From assembly GCA_023241745.1 (NCBI GenBank), contig JALQCY010000003.1:310001-374000 (forward strand): a stretch of DNA of 64,000 nucleotides, written 5' to 3'. A program made the position numbers and the translations under genes. The notes beneath the pieces were generated by a model. That model saw only the letters and a program-made list of their open reading frames with translations, did no database searches and was not told where the DNA came from. The first letter of the stretch is position 1, and every line of letters starts with the position of its first letter. Positions 49,966 through 62,237 of the stretch are shown here, in pieces. The DNA comes from Isoptericola peretonis (GTDB lineage Bacteria > Actinomycetota > Actinomycetes > Actinomycetales > Cellulomonadaceae).

Positions 49966-51099
49966 ATGAAGTTCCGGGTTGAGCGTGACGTCCTGGCCGA
50001 GGCCGTGACCTGGACGGCGCGTACCCTCCCCACGCGCCCGCCGGCACCGGTGCTGGCAGGTGTCCGGATCGAGGTCGACACCGCCGGCACCATCTGGCTG
50101 TCCAGCTTCGACTACGAGGTCTCGGCGCGGGCGGAGATCCCTGCCGAGGTGGCCGAGCCGGGAACGGTGCTGGTCTCCGGCCGGTTGCTCGCGGAGATCT
50201 CGCGCGCCCTGCCGAACAAGCCCGTGGACGTCACTCTCGAGGGCACCAAGGTGGTCCTCACGTGCGGCGCCTCGCGCTTCACCCTGCTGACCATGCCGGT
50301 CGAGGACTACCCCGCCCTCCCCCAGATGCCCGAGCTCAGCGGCACCGTGACCGGCGACGCGCTCACGCACGCCGTCGCACAGGTCAGCGTGGCGGCGAGC
50401 CGTGACGACACCCTGCCGCTGCTCACCGGTGTGCGGATGGAAATCGAGGGCGAGCACATCACCCTCATCGCCACCGACCGCTACCGCCTCGCGCTGCGCG
50501 AGCTCACCTGGACGCCCGCGACGCCGGGATACTCGGCCGTGGCGCTGGTGCGCGCCCGCACCCTGACCGACGTCGCGAAGTCGCTCGGTGGTGGGGGCGG
50601 CCTCGTCAACGTCGGTCTCTCCACCGGCCAGGGGATGGATCTCATCGGCTTCGAGGCCGGCGGACGACACACGACGTCGCAGCTGGTCGACGGCGACTAC
50701 CCGCCGGTGCGCCGGCTCTTCCCGGACGCCACCCCGATCCACGCCGTCGTCGCGACCGCGCCGCTGATCGAGGCGGCCAAGCGCGTCTCCCTCGTGGCGG
50801 AGCGCAACACGCCCATCCGCCTGTCGTTCACCGACGGGCAGGTGGTGCTGGACGCCGGCCAGGGCGACGACGCGCAGGCCTCCGAGGCGCTCGAGGCGGT
50901 GCTGGTGGGCGAGGACATCCAGGTGGCCTTCAACCCGCAGTTCCTGCTGGACGGCCTCGGGGCGCTCGGTACGGACTTCGTCCGCCTGTCGTTCACGCAC
51001 CCGAACAAGCCGGTCGAGTTCACCGGTCAGGAGTCGCTCGACGGCGAGGACTCGTCGGAGTACCGCTACCTGCTGGTGCCGATCCGGTTCGCCGGCTGA
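49966..51099 (+). CDS. dnaN: DNA polymerase III sliding clamp (beta subunit)
   Basis: The 377-residue protein forms the dimeric ring that tethers polymerase III to DNA. Three clamp domains are visible: residues 1-125 (MKFRVERDVLAEAVTWTARTLPTRPPAPVLAGVRIEV), 130-255 (VAASRDDTLPLLTGVRMEIEGEHITLIATDRYRLALREL) and 256-377. The C-terminus YRYLLVPIRFAG matches the family motif of the protein-binding pocket (YLLMPVRL). GGAGTGGG precedes the ATG. It starts the rightward dnaN-gnd-recF-DUF721 gene string. Confidence 0.98.
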   Translation: MKFRVERDVLAEAVTWTARTLPTRPPAPVLAGVRIEVDTAGTIWLSSFDYEVSARAEIPAEVAEPGTVLVSGRLLAEISRALPNKPVDVTLEGTKVVLTCGASRFTLLTMPVEDYPALPQMPELSGTVTGDALTHAVAQVSVAASRDDTLPLLTGVRMEIEGEHITLIATDRYRLALRELTWTPATPGYSAVALVRARTLTDVAKSLGGGGGLVNVGLSTGQGMDLIGFEAGGRHTTSQLVDGDYPPVRRLFPDATPIHAVVATAPLIEAAKRVSLVAERNTPIRLSFTDGQVVLDAGQGDDAQASEALEAVLVGEDIQVAFNPQFLLDGLGALGTDFVRLSFTHPNKPVEFTGQESLDGEDSSEYRYLLVPIRFAG

Positions 51100-51143
51100 C
51101 GTCCCAGCTCGCCCGCTCGCCCGCATCCCTCCCGGAGGTCTCC

Positions 51144-52076
51144 ATGGTCAGCCACATCGGACTCGTCGGTCTGGGCAAGATGGGCAACAACATGCGCGAG
51201 CGGCTGCGCCACGGAGGCATCGAGGTCACGGGTTACGACCCGCGGCCCGAGGTGTCGGACGTGGCGTCGCTGGCCGACCTGGTCGCGGCCCTGCCCGCCG
51301 GTCGTCGCGTGGTGTGGGTGATGGTCCCGGCCGGCGACCCGACGCGTGGTGTCGTGCAGGAGCTCGGTGCGCTGCTCGGCGAGGGCGACGTCGTCGTCGA
51401 GGGCGGCAACTCCCACTATCCCGAGGACCAGGCGCGTGCCGCGGAGCTGGCGGAGCACGGCATCGGCTACGTCGACGTCGGTGTCTCGGGCGGCGTCTGG
51501 GGCCTCGCCAACGGCTACGGCCTGATGGTCGGCGGCGACGCCGCGCAGGTCGCGCACCTGATGCCGGTGTTCGACGCGCTGCGACCGGAGGGCCCGCGCG
51601 AGGAGGGCTTCGTGCACGCCGGCGAGGTCGGTGCCGGGCACTTCGCGAAGATGGTGCACAACGGCATCGAGTACGGCCTCATGCAGGCGTACGCGGAGGG
51701 CTACGAGCTGCTCGCCGCGAAGGACATCGTCACCGACGTGCACGGGACGATGAAGGCGTGGACGCGGGGCACCGTCGTCCGCTCGTGGCTGCTCGACCTC
51801 ATGGTGAAGGCGCTCGAGGAGGACCCGAGCCTCACCGCGATCGACGACTGGGTCGACGACTCCGGCGAGGGTCGGTGGACGGTGGACGAGGCGATCGACA
51901 ACGCGGTGCCCCTGCCGGTCATCTCCGCGGCCCTGTTCGCCCGGTTCTCGTCCCGCCAGACCGAGTCTCCCGCCATGAAGGCCGTCGCGGCGCTGCGCCA
52001 GCAGTTCGGCGGGCACGCGGTGCGCCCCGCGGGTCCCGCGTCGCCCGGAGCCGGCCCGCTCGAGCCCCCGGCCTGA
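51144..52076 (+). CDS. gnd: 6-phosphogluconate dehydrogenase, decarboxylating (short form)
   Basis: The enzyme oxidises 6-phosphogluconate to ribulose 5-phosphate and CO2. The 310-residue protein belongs to the short NAD-type GndA group (about 300 residues versus 470 for the enteric form). Rossmann motif: [17 protein letters not shown]. Substrate and catalytic segments: [34 protein letters not shown] and [22 protein letters not shown] with catalytic Lys and Glu. Its position between dnaN and recF is conserved in actinobacteria. A 25-residue Pro/Gly tail is poorly conserved. Confidence 0.95.
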   Translation: MVSHIGLVGLGKMGNNMRERLRHGGIEVTGYDPRPEVSDVASLADLVAALPAGRRVVWVMVPAGDPTRGVVQELGALLGEGDVVVEGGNSHYPEDQARAAELAEHGIGYVDVGVSGGVWGLANGYGLMVGGDAAQVAHLMPVFDALRPEGPREEGFVHAGEVGAGHFAKMVHNGIEYGLMQAYAEGYELLAAKDIVTDVHGTMKAWTRGTVVRSWLLDLMVKALEEDPSLTAIDDWVDDSGEGRWTVDEAIDNAVPLPVISAALFARFSSRQTESPAMKAVAALRQQFGGHAVRPAGPASPGAGPLEPPA

Positions 52077-52095
52077 CCGGCCCCGCTGGGGGACC

Positions 52096-53292
52096 ATGTA
52101 CGTCTCGCACCTCTCGCTCCTGGACTTCCGGTCGTACGCGACGGCCGACGTCGCGCTCGAGCCCGGCCCCAACGCCTTCGTGGGCCGCAACGGCCAGGGC
52201 AAGACCAACCTCGTCGAGGCGATCGGGTACGTGGCCACGCTGGGAAGTCACCGCGTGGCGAACGACACGCCGCTGATCCGGGCGGGCGCGGACCGGGCCG
52301 TGGTGCGCACCCGGATCGTGCGCGGGGAGCGTGCGTCGACGGTCGAGCTCGAGATCACCGCGGGCAAGGCCAACCGGGCCCGCGTGAACCGCGGCCAGCT
52401 CGGCCGGGCGCGCGACGTGCTCGGCATCCTGCGGACCGTGCTCTTCGCCCCCGAGGACCTGGCCCTCGTCAAGGGTGACCCGGACGGCCGTCGACGCTTC
52501 CTCGACCAGCTGGTGGTGCAGCTGCTCCCCCGCGCCGCCGGCCTGCTCGGCGACTACGAGCGCGTGGTGCGGCAGCGGTCGGCGCTGCTCAAGTCGCTCC
52601 GGGGCGTGCGACGGTCGGGCGGCGGACCGGTGGACACCGGCACCCTCGAGGTGTGGGACGCGCGGGCCGCCCAGCTCGGAGGTCAGATCCTCGCGATGCG
52701 GCTGGCCCTGGTCCAGGCGCTGCGCCCTCACGTGGCGGCCGCGTATGCGCAGGTCAGCGACGCCGACGGCGACGCCGAGCTCACGTACCGGTCGAGCGTC
52801 CCCGAGGCGGGCGACGGTACCGGCGATCTCCCCGCGGCGGAGGACCTGGAAAAGGCGGTGCTCGCCGCGATGACCGAGGCGCGGTCGCAGGAGCTGGAGC
52901 GCGGCGTGAGCCTGGTCGGCCCGCACCGTGACGACCTGGTCCTCGCCCTCGGCGGGCTGCCGGCGAAGGGCTACGCGAGCCACGGCGAGTCCTGGTCGTT
53001 CGCGCTGGCGCTGCGCCTCGCGTCGTACCGGTTGCTCGGGGGCGGCGACGAGCCGGAGCACGTGCCCGACGCGGCCTTCTGGGACCCCGACCTCGACACC
53101 GACGCGGACCCGGTGCTGATCCTCGACGACGTGTTCGCCGAGCTCGACGTCCGCCGGCGCGCGCGGCTCGCCGAGCTCGTGGCCCCGGCGCGACAGGTGC
53201 TCGTGACCGCGGCCGTGCCCGAGGACGTGCCCGCCGGGCTGCTCGGAGCCCGGTTCGAGGTCACCCCGGGTCAGGTGCGTCGTGCCGGCTGA
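52096..53292 (+). CDS. recF: DNA replication and repair protein RecF
   Basis: The 398-residue SMC-like ATPase helps load RecA at gaps. Walker A is [10 protein letters not shown] at residues 32-41 in [37 protein letters not shown]; the signature region is [18 protein letters not shown], and Walker B/D-loop is [23 protein letters not shown]. The reading frame overlaps the DUF721 gene by 11 bp. It is 20 bp from gnd. Confidence 0.96.
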   Translation: MYVSHLSLLDFRSYATADVALEPGPNAFVGRNGQGKTNLVEAIGYVATLGSHRVANDTPLIRAGADRAVVRTRIVRGERASTVELEITAGKANRARVNRGQLGRARDVLGILRTVLFAPEDLALVKGDPDGRRRFLDQLVVQLLPRAAGLLGDYERVVRQRSALLKSLRGVRRSGGGPVDTGTLEVWDARAAQLGGQILAMRLALVQALRPHVAAAYAQVSDADGDAELTYRSSVPEAGDGTGDLPAAEDLEKAVLAAMTEARSQELERGVSLVGPHRDDLVLALGGLPAKGYASHGESWSFALALRLASYRLLGGGDEPEHVPDAAFWDPDLDTDADPVLILDDVFAELDVRRRARLAELVAPARQVLVTAAVPEDVPAGLLGARFEVTPGQVRRAG

Positions 53293-53872
53293 CGACCGGG
53301 ACGACGTCGTCGACCAGCCGCCCGACGACGCCGCGACCACGGGCGACGACCCGCGGCCCGTCGCGGACCGCACCGAGCTGACACCGCCGTCGGCGGTGGC
53401 CCGCGAGGCGCTCAACCGGGCCAAGGCGGCCGCGCGGGCCAAAGGCCTGCGCCCGGGGTCACCGGCGCGCCGGTCCCCCCTCGCCGAGCCGCGCCTGTCC
53501 GGTCAAGGGCCGGGCGCGCGCGACCCTCAGCTGCTGTCGGAGGTGCTGGGCCGGCTCATGCGCGACAAGGGGTGGACGGCGGACGTGTCCGTCGGCGGCG
53601 TGATCGGCCGCTGGCGCGAGGTGGTGGGCGACCACGTGGCCGACCACTGCCAGCCCGAGACGTTCGAGCAGAAGGTGCTCGTCGTGCGGGCCGACTCCAC
53701 GGCCTGGGCCACGCAGGTGCGGCTCCTGGTGCCGACGCTCCTGCGACGCCTCGCCGAGGAGATCGGCGAGGGCGTCGTCGAGCAGGTCACGGTGCTCGGC
53801 CCTGCGGGCCCGGGCTTCCGCCGTGGACGGCGGTCCGTGCGGGGACCCGGGCCGCGGGACACCTTCGGCTGA
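53282..53872 (+). CDS. DUF721 (DciA-like) protein
   Basis: The protein is 196 residues. The first 90 are charged and Ala/Pro/Arg-rich; the DUF721 domain is at about 95-170 ([79 protein letters not shown]). Related DciA proteins recruit or load the replicative helicase in bacteria without DnaC or DnaI. Residence beside recF and gyrB is conserved in actinobacteria and fits a role with the DnaB encoded at the other end of this window. Helicase loading is inferred from the family, not shown here. The GTG start overlaps recF by 11 bp. Confidence 0.9.
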   Translation: MPADDRDDVVDQPPDDAATTGDDPRPVADRTELTPPSAVAREALNRAKAAARAKGLRPGSPARRSPLAEPRLSGQGPGARDPQLLSEVLGRLMRDKGWTADVSVGGVIGRWREVVGDHVADHCQPETFEQKVLVVRADSTAWATQVRLLVPTLLRRLAEEIGEGVVEQVTVLGPAGPGFRRGRRSVRGPGPRDTFG

Positions 53873-53891
53873 GCCCGGGCAGGTCCCGACG

Positions 53892-53930
53892 ACGAAGGGC
53901 CCGGCCGCGCTGCGCGGCCGGGCCCTTCGT
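53892..53930. terminator. bidirectional terminator (DUF721 / LPXTG protein)
   Basis: ACGAAGGGCCCGGCCGCGC (53892-53910) and GCGCGGCCGGGCCCTTCGT (53912-53930) form a perfect 19-bp palindrome around one T, followed by CTGTCT. It lies between two convergent stop codons. Confidence 0.88.
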
Positions 53931-53942
53931 CTGTCTCGTGCG

Positions 53943-55484
53943 TCAGTGCTGGATGCGGCGACGCAGCCAGAAGAGGACGCCGCCGCCCACGAGGAGCAGT
54001 GCGGCCAGGCCGGCGAACACGCCGACGGTGGCGCCGGTCTTCGGCAGCTCGTCGGCCTGCTCGGCCGTCTCCGCCGGCGGGACGTCGTCGTCGTCGGCGA
54101 CGACGTCCACGTCCGCGCCGCCCACGCCGACCGGGTTGGCGCACTCGGTCGAGGCCTCCGGGTACTCCACGACCGTCGAGTAGTCCGGGTTCACCTCGAA
54201 CAGCACCTGGACGCCGTCACGGGTCCACGCGTAGTTGCCGTCCGTCTCCGTGTAGGAGCCGTCGTCCTGCTGCTCCCACCCCGGCCACTGCTTCGGCGCG
54301 GTGTCGGACGCTCCAGGCCACAGCAGCTGGCCCTCCAGCGGCTGGTCGGTCGCGACGTAGTCCTCGCCACCGTCCGGGTGGAGGAACGTGATCGTCAGCG
54401 GCGTGTCGCCATCGGCCTCGACGCCCTCGGGCAGGGAGACGCCGTAGTCGAGGTACGGCGTGTCGCCCACGCACACGGCGCCGATGTCACCGGGCACGAG
54501 CTCGCAGTCCTCGGCGGACGGGAGGAGCTCGGTGATCGGGAAGAGCACCTCGCCGGCCTCGGTGCGGGTGTAGCCGCCGAGGTCGTCACCGAACGTCCGG
54601 CCCTCGCCGGGCACGGCGAGCACGCCCTGCTCGGTGGTGAGGTAGGTGACGTCCTCGGTGTCCGCGGGGAGGATGACGTCGGACGAGTCCGCACCGCAGA
54701 CCTCGACCGGCACGGGCGCCTGCGGGACCACGACCTGCGGCTCCTCGACGTCGGGGGTCTCGGGCACCGGCGGCGTGGTGCAGTCCTCGGCGCCCGGCAG
54801 CTCGATGCCGAAGTCGCTCAGCTCCTGGTGCTGCCAGTCGACGAGGTGCCCGTCCATGGAGGAACCGTCGGGGTACGTGATCGTCTCGGGCATCGTGTAG
54901 TCGTCGGGCCCGCCCCGCACCAGGTCCTGCTGGATGCCCCAGCCGGTGCACAGGTCGATGTCGTCGAGCGCGTCCGTCTCCGGCAGCTCGGTGTACCAGT
55001 GCTCGTCGTTCGTCAGCTCTTCCTCGGGCAGGGTGAGCGGCGTCGTGCCAAGGAGCTGCTGCTTCCCGGAGTTCTCCCAGGCGGCGGGCTTGTCCTTGTC
55101 GAGCTTCGGGTACAGGTAGATGCCGACCTGCACCTCGGTGCCCTGCGGGGGCGTGGTGGGGGTGCAGGGCTCGGTGCGTCCGGAGTCGGACCAGTCGAAC
55201 TGGTTCCCGTCGTGCGCGTCGACGTCGACGGTCCAGGTGTGGCCGGACTTCCCGTCGAGCTGGAAGGTGTGCTGCCAGGAGCGGCGGAAGTTCTCGTCGG
55301 CCACGTTCTTGCCGTCGATCGTCACCGTGACGCCAGCGCCGTTGTACTGGGTCAGGTTCACCTCGAGACTCGAGCAGGTGTCCTCGACACGGGGGGTGTG
55401 CGCGGAGGCGGGCGCCGCGGTGGCGACGAGCATCCCTCCGGCAGCGAGCATCGTCGCGACGACGCCCGCCAGGGTCCTCTTCAC
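53943..55484 (-). CDS. LPXTG cell-wall-anchored surface protein of unknown function
   Basis: The protein is 513 residues. The signal peptide (KRTLAGVVATMLAAGGMLVATAAPASA) is followed by a mature part rich in Asp, Glu, Pro, Thr and Trp: an Ig-like module (TCSSLEVNLTQYNGAGVTVTIDGKNVADENFRRSWQHTFQL) and a central YLYPKLDKDKPAAWENSGKQQLLGT region with repeated cysteines. The sortase motif LPKTG begins at residue 480, followed by a hydrophobic helix and RRRIQH tail. It is covalently attached to peptidoglycan; the sortase is not in this window. GTG 55484 has only a weak ribosome site (AAGGGA, 12 bases away). It is an insertion into the recF-DUF721-gyrB order on the opposite strand. Ligand unknown. 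Confidence 0.85.
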   Translation of the reverse strand: MKRTLAGVVATMLAAGGMLVATAAPASAHTPRVEDTCSSLEVNLTQYNGAGVTVTIDGKNVADENFRRSWQHTFQLDGKSGHTWTVDVDAHDGNQFDWSDSGRTEPCTPTTPPQGTEVQVGIYLYPKLDKDKPAAWENSGKQQLLGTTPLTLPEEELTNDEHWYTELPETDALDDIDLCTGWGIQQDLVRGGPDDYTMPETITYPDGSSMDGHLVDWQHQELSDFGIELPGAEDCTTPPVPETPDVEEPQVVVPQAPVPVEVCGADSSDVILPADTEDVTYLTTEQGVLAVPGEGRTFGDDLGGYTRTEAGEVLFPITELLPSAEDCELVPGDIGAVCVGDTPYLDYGVSLPEGVEADGDTPLTITFLHPDGGEDYVATDQPLEGQLLWPGASDTAPKQWPGWEQQDDGSYTETDGNYAWTRDGVQVLFEVNPDYSTVVEYPEASTECANPVGVGGADVDVVADDDDVPPAETAEQADELPKTGATVGVFAGLAALLLVGGGVLFWLRRRIQH

Positions 55485-55930
55485 TGTGGGGTTGTCCCTT
55501 CGGTGGTGACCGGGGCACGGGCGCGCGCCGGTCGACGTGCGGTACGGGGAGTCGTGGGGTAGTACACCAGTTTTTGGTGCAAATAGGGAGAGCCGTTGAT
55601 AACGGTCAGAGCACAAAAGTCGGACTTGTTCGGTCGTGCCGCGGCCGCCGGCTCACGGGTGTGGACAAGCCTGGGGACAACCCTGTGGACAAGGGCTCGG
55701 AGGGTGCGCGTCCAGGTACCTGTGGACAAGGTGTGCGGAACTTCTCCCCAGCGGCGTCAATCCGCGGTTTCCTTGCCTCTGGCAGGTAGACTGGGACGGT
55801 CATTCCGGGTCGTGTTCCGACCTCTCTCGCACGACTCGGTCGGGTGCGTGCCCGGAACCTGAGAGCCGCGCCGCCTGCACACCGCACCAAGCGCCGGCGC
55901 GTGCACGACGACCGAGGAGCAGTCCCGCCA
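55485..55930. promoter_or_regulatory. divergent region upstream of gyrB with DnaA boxes and gyrB promoter
   Basis: No gene is present. Three perfect DnaA boxes TGTGGACAA lie at 55670-55678, 55684-55692 and 55721-55729. The gyrB -10 is TAGACT (55787-55792); the -35 is not clear. On the side of the surface-protein gene, CACCA-GTTTT-TGGTG (55565-55579) and CCGTT-GAT-AACGG (55593-55605) are small inverted repeats in an unusually AT-rich patch and may contain that gene's promoter or operator. Confidence 0.65.
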
Positions 55931-58024
55931 GTGGCAGACCGAACCGACACCCCCCGTCCCGACACTGTCGCCGCCAGCGGAGCCACCGGACCGGGGAACG
56001 GGTACGACGCCGGCAACATCACCGTCCTGGAGGGCCTCGAGGCCGTCCGCAAGCGCCCGGGCATGTACATCGGCTCCACGGGAGAGCGCGGGCTGCACCA
56101 CCTCGTGTACGAGATTGTGGACAACTCTGTGGACGAGGCCCTGGCGGGGCACGCCGACAGCGTCGAGGTGACCCTCCTTGCGGACGGCGGCGTCCGGGTC
56201 CAGGACAACGGGCGAGGCATCCCCGTGGCCATGCACCCCACCGAGGGCAAGCCGACGCTCGAGGTCGTGATGACGATTCTGCACGCGGGCGGCAAGTTCG
56301 GCGGTGGCGGCTATGCCGTCTCCGGCGGCCTGCACGGCGTCGGCATGTCGGTCGTGAACGCGCTGTCGACGCGCTTCGTGTCGGAGGTGAAGCGCGACGG
56401 CTATCACTGGCGCCAGGAGTACCACGACGGCGGAGAGCCCCTGACCTCGGTCGAGCGGCTGGAGCCCCTCGCCGAGGGCGAGACCACCGGCACCACGCAG
56501 ACCTTCTGGGCCGACGACACGATCTTCGAGACCACCGACTACGACTTCGAGACGCTGCGCTCGCGCTTCCAGCAGTACGCGTTCCTCAACAAGGGTCTGC
56601 AGATCACGCTGCGCGACGAGCGCGCGGGCCACGCCGTCGCGGACGACGAGGTCGCCGGACGGCCGGCGGCCGAGGACGGCGTCACCGGCTCCGAGGCGGG
56701 TGCCGACGGCGAGAACCCCGTGCGCACGGTCACGTACCGCTACGACAACGGCCTGACGGACTACGTCGCGCACATCAACGCGGCCAAGAAGTCCGAGCTG
56801 GTGCACCCCGAGATCATCGACGTCGAGTCGGAGGACACCGAGCGGCGGATCTCGGTCGAGATCGCGATGCAGTGGACCAACGCGTACAGCGAGTCGGTGC
56901 ACACCTTCGCCAACACGATCTCCACCACCGAGGGCGGCACGCACGAGGAGGGCTTCCGCGCGGCGCTCACCACGCTGGTGAACAGCTACGCGCGGGACAA
57001 GCAGATCATCAAGGAGAAGGACGACAACCTCACGGGCGACGACATCCGCGAGGGCCTCACCGCCGTCATCTCCGTGAAGCTCGGCGAGCCGCAGTTCGAG
57101 GGCCAGACCAAGACGAAGCTCGGCAACACCGAGGCCAAGACGTTCGTGCAGCGCGTGGTCCGCGAGAAGCTCGTGGACTGGTTCGACGCCCACCCCACCG
57201 AGGCGCGCGACGTGATCCGCAAGGCGATCCAGGCCTCGCAGGCACGGATCGCGGCCCGGAAGGCGCGCGAGGCGACGCGGCGCAAGGGCATCCTCAGCTC
57301 GGGCGGGATGCCCGGCAAGCTCAAGGACTGCCAGTCGAACCGGGCCGAGGACTGCGAGGTCTACATCGTGGAGGGCGACTCGGCCGGCGGCTCCGCCGTC
57401 CGCGGTCGCAACCCGCACAACCAGGCGATCCTGCCGCTGCGCGGCAAGATCCTCAACGTCGAGCGAGCCCGCCTCGACAAGGCGCTCTCCAACCAGGAGA
57501 TCCAGTCGCTCATCACGGCGTTCGGCACGGGCATCGGCGAGGACTTCGACCTGTCGAAGCTCCGGTACCACAAGATCGTGCTCATGGCCGACGCCGACGT
57601 CGACGGCCAGCACATCTGCACGCTGCTGCTGACCCTGTTGTTCCGGTACATGCGGCCGCTCATCGAGCACGGGCACGTGTACCTCGCGCAGCCGCCGCTG
57701 TACCGGCTCAAGTGGTCGAACGCCCCGCACGACTACGTGTACTCCGACCGGGAGCGCGACGCGTTCCTCAAGGAGGGCATCGCGGCGGGCAAGCGGATCC
57801 CGAAGGAGAACGGCATCCAGCGCTACAAGGGCCTCGGCGAGATGGACTACACCGAGCTCTGGGACACCACGATGGACCCGGAGCACCGCACGTTGCTGCA
57901 GGTCACCATGGACGACGCGGCCGCCGCCGACGAGATCTTCTCGGTGCTCATGGGCGAGGACGTCGAGTCCCGCCGCAGCTTCATCCAGCGCAACGCCAAG
58001 GACGTCCGCTTCCTCGACATCTAG
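55931..58024 (+). CDS. gyrB: DNA gyrase subunit B
   Basis: GyrB is the ATPase subunit of gyrase, which introduces negative supercoils. The 697-residue protein has the GHKL ATPase domain ([70 protein letters not shown]), a transducer domain with a 30-residue acidic insertion at about 240-270 (a common actinobacterial feature), and the TOPRIM domain [38 protein letters not shown]...[13 protein letters not shown] 55931 has GAGGAG 10 bases upstream. The codons for IVDNSVD create a perfect DnaA box (56116-56124). Confidence 0.97.
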   Translation: MADRTDTPRPDTVAASGATGPGNGYDAGNITVLEGLEAVRKRPGMYIGSTGERGLHHLVYEIVDNSVDEALAGHADSVEVTLLADGGVRVQDNGRGIPVAMHPTEGKPTLEVVMTILHAGGKFGGGGYAVSGGLHGVGMSVVNALSTRFVSEVKRDGYHWRQEYHDGGEPLTSVERLEPLAEGETTGTTQTFWADDTIFETTDYDFETLRSRFQQYAFLNKGLQITLRDERAGHAVADDEVAGRPAAEDGVTGSEAGADGENPVRTVTYRYDNGLTDYVAHINAAKKSELVHPEIIDVESEDTERRISVEIAMQWTNAYSESVHTFANTISTTEGGTHEEGFRAALTTLVNSYARDKQIIKEKDDNLTGDDIREGLTAVISVKLGEPQFEGQTKTKLGNTEAKTFVQRVVREKLVDWFDAHPTEARDVIRKAIQASQARIAARKAREATRRKGILSSGGMPGKLKDCQSNRAEDCEVYIVEGDSAGGSAVRGRNPHNQAILPLRGKILNVERARLDKALSNQEIQSLITAFGTGIGEDFDLSKLRYHKIVLMADADVDGQHICTLLLTLLFRYMRPLIEHGHVYLAQPPLYRLKWSNAPHDYVYSDRERDAFLKEGIAAGKRIPKENGIQRYKGLGEMDYTELWDTTMDPEHRTLLQVTMDDAAAADEIFSVLMGEDVESRRSFIQRNAKDVRFLDI

Positions 58025-58128
58025 CGGCCGGCAGCGACGTACATGACGTACGTGCGCCGTTGTACACAGCAGGCTCGAGGACGACGGAACCAGCGCCCCG
58101 GCGGCGCAGGACAGGAAGAAGGTAGACG

Positions 58129-60749
<2,621 letters not shown>

Positions 60750-60750
<1 letters not shown>

Positions 60751-61610
60751 TGACGGAGAACACCGCGTCGACCAGGGCATCGTCGGCGCCTCCCGCACGG
60801 GAGCACGAGATCGACGAGGCCACCCACCGTCGCCACCCGGCGGCGCCGCAGGGCTCGCCGAACGGTGCGGTACGCGTCGGAGAGGTGCCCGCACCGCCCC
60901 AGCCGCCCACCACCGCTGCGGCGTCGGCGGGGGCCACGGCACCCGGCACGTCGACCGCCTCGCAGGGCGCGTCGCCGGTGAAGGAGGGTGCGGTCAAGGC
61001 CGCCGCCGCGGCTCTGGCCGCGGCACGGAGCGCCGCCAAGAAGGTTCAGTCGGCCATGCCCGACGGCTCGGCCAAGGGTCAGGAGACGGGGGCCGCCCCC
61101 GCCGGCCGCGCCCCGTCCGCCGCCAAGGCCTCCGCGCATGCCGAGCCACGCCCGGAGATGCACTACTCCGCGGGTGGCGTGCACGGCACGGCCGCCCCGG
61201 CGGCGGCCGCCGCCGGCTCGCCCATGGTCGGCACCGCGCAGCCCGGCATCGGCCCGCGCCGCGTGCGCCTGTCCGTCTCGCGCGTCGACCCGTGGTCGAT
61301 CATGAAGCTCGCCTTCCTGCTGTCCGTGGCGATCGGCTTCATCACCGTCGTCGCCACGATGGTGGTCTGGTACGTGCTGAACGACATGGGCACCTTCGCC
61401 AAGATCCAGGGCTTCATGAGCGAGACGATCGGCCCGCAGGCCGTCAACCTCATGCAGTTCGTCCAGTTCGACCGCGTCGTCTCGCTGTCGGTGCTGATCG
61501 CCATCGTCAACGTGGTGCTGCTGACGGCGCTCGCCACCATCATGGCGATCCTGTACAACATCACGGCAGCGCTCGTGGGCGGCGTGCACCTCACGCTGAC
61601 CGACGAGTGA
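60750..61610 (+). CDS. DUF3566 membrane protein
   Basis: The protein is 286 residues. The first 165 are disordered and Ala/Pro/Lys-rich; the DUF3566 domain follows (RRVRLSVSRVDPWSIMKLAFLLSVAIGFITVVATMVVWYVLNDMGTFAKIQ) with two membrane helices, the second being SLSVLIAIVNVVLLTALATIMAILYNI, and the end VGGVHLTLTDE. This family is found downstream of gyrA in nearly all actinobacteria. Its function is unknown. Its ATG overlaps the gyrA stop. Confidence 0.9.
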
Positions 61611-61650
61611 TCGCCGCCGCTCCGGCCGGGACGGACGTCACACCGCGTGA

Positions 61651-61674
61651 CCCCGCTCCCGGTTTGGGGCGGGG
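61651..61674 (+). terminator. possible terminator of gyrB-gyrA-DUF3566
   Basis: CCCCGC (61651-61656) pairs with GCGGGG (61669-61674) with a 12-base loop, 40 bp after the DUF3566 stop. The stem is short, so confidence is low. Confidence 0.35.
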
Positions 61675-61682
61675 CCTGCAGG

Positions 61683-61724
61683 TACGGTAATGTTCCGTGC
61701 TGCACGCGCTCCCGCGGGAGCGCG
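61683..61724 (+). promoter_or_regulatory. tRNA-Ile promoter and leader palindrome
   Basis: TACGGT (61683-61688) is a good -10 about 40 bp before the tRNA. The perfect 20-base palindrome CGCGCTCCCGCGGGAGCGCG (61705-61724) lies just before the tRNA 5' end and would form a hairpin in the primary transcript, perhaps a leader structure or an upstream terminator. Confidence 0.45.
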
Positions 61725-61727
61725 CTC

Positions 61728-61801
61728 GGGGCTATAGCTCAGACGGTTAGAGCGCTTCCCTGATAAGGAAGAGGTCGGAGGTTCAAGTCCTCCTAGCCCC
61801 A
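61728..61801 (+). tRNA. tRNA-Ile (GAT)
   Basis: A complete 74-nt cloverleaf: acceptor GGGGCTA/TAGCCCC, D arm GCTCAGACGGTTAGAGC, anticodon stem CTTCC/GGAAG with loop CTGATAA giving anticodon GAT (61762-61764), T arm GGAGG-TTCAAGT-CCTCC and discriminator A. CCA is not encoded directly after it. It reads AUC/AUU codons and is the usual tRNA after gyrA in actinobacteria. Confidence 0.98.
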
Positions 61802-61866
61802 CTCCAGGCCGCACCAGGCCCGGGCCCGACACGCACGGCCTGGCGGTCGTGACGAGGAGGCAGAAG

Positions 61867-61986
61867 ATGAAGAAGCTGTTCGTCCTTCTGCTCGCGCTCG
61901 GCGCGGGCTACCTGGTCTGGCGCCGGCTCAACGAGGACTCGGCCGACCGCGACCTCTGGTCCGAGGTCACCGACACCATCGACTGA
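61867..61986 (+). CDS. DLW-39 family small membrane protein
   Basis: The 39-residue protein starts MKKLFVLLLALGAGYLVWRR and then has NEDSADRDLWSEVTD; the length and the Asp-Leu-Trp triplet match the DLW-39 family of actinobacteria. One N-terminal hydrophobic helix anchors it, leaving an acidic cytoplasmic or periplasmic tail. GAGGAGG lies 7 bases before the ATG. It sits between tRNA-Ile and tRNA-Ala, as in related genomes. Function unknown. Confidence 0.9.
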   Translation: MKKLFVLLLALGAGYLVWRRLNEDSADRDLWSEVTDTID

Positions 61987-62016
61987 TCCCGCCCGGCCCG
62001 TCTGACGAGGCCGCCA

Positions 62017-62092
62017 GGGGCCATGGCGCAATTGGTAGCGCACCTGCTTTGCAAGCAGGGGGTTAGGGGTTCGAGTCCCCTTGGCTCCACCA
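62017..62092 (+). tRNA. tRNA-Ala (TGC)
   Basis: Acceptor GGGGCCA pairs with TGGCTCC (one G-T pair); anticodon stem CCTGC/GCAGG with loop TTTGCAA gives anticodon TGC (62050-62052); the T arm has GGTTCGAGTCC; discriminator A at 62089 is followed by an encoded CCA (62090-62092, including the discriminator as ACCA). The TGC anticodon reads GCA and, with wobble, other Ala codons. Confidence 0.98.
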
Positions 62093-62101
62093 CGTCCGAC
62101 T

Positions 62102-62130
62102 GACCCCGCACGCCGACGGTGTGCGGGGTC
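62102..62130 (+). terminator. tRNA-Ala terminator
   Basis: GACCCCGCAC (62102-62111) and GTGCGGGGTC (62121-62130) form a perfect 10-bp stem with a 9-base loop, followed by TTGTCGTCCT, 9 bp after the tRNA. Confidence 0.8.
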
Positions 62131-62237
62131 TTGTCGTCCTCCCGTCACCGGGTCGCGACCCGGGTTGCCGCCGCACCGCCGCGCGCACCGTGGGTGGTGG
62201 TCGGCGACCGGCCGGTCGTCGCGACGAGGGAGTCATC

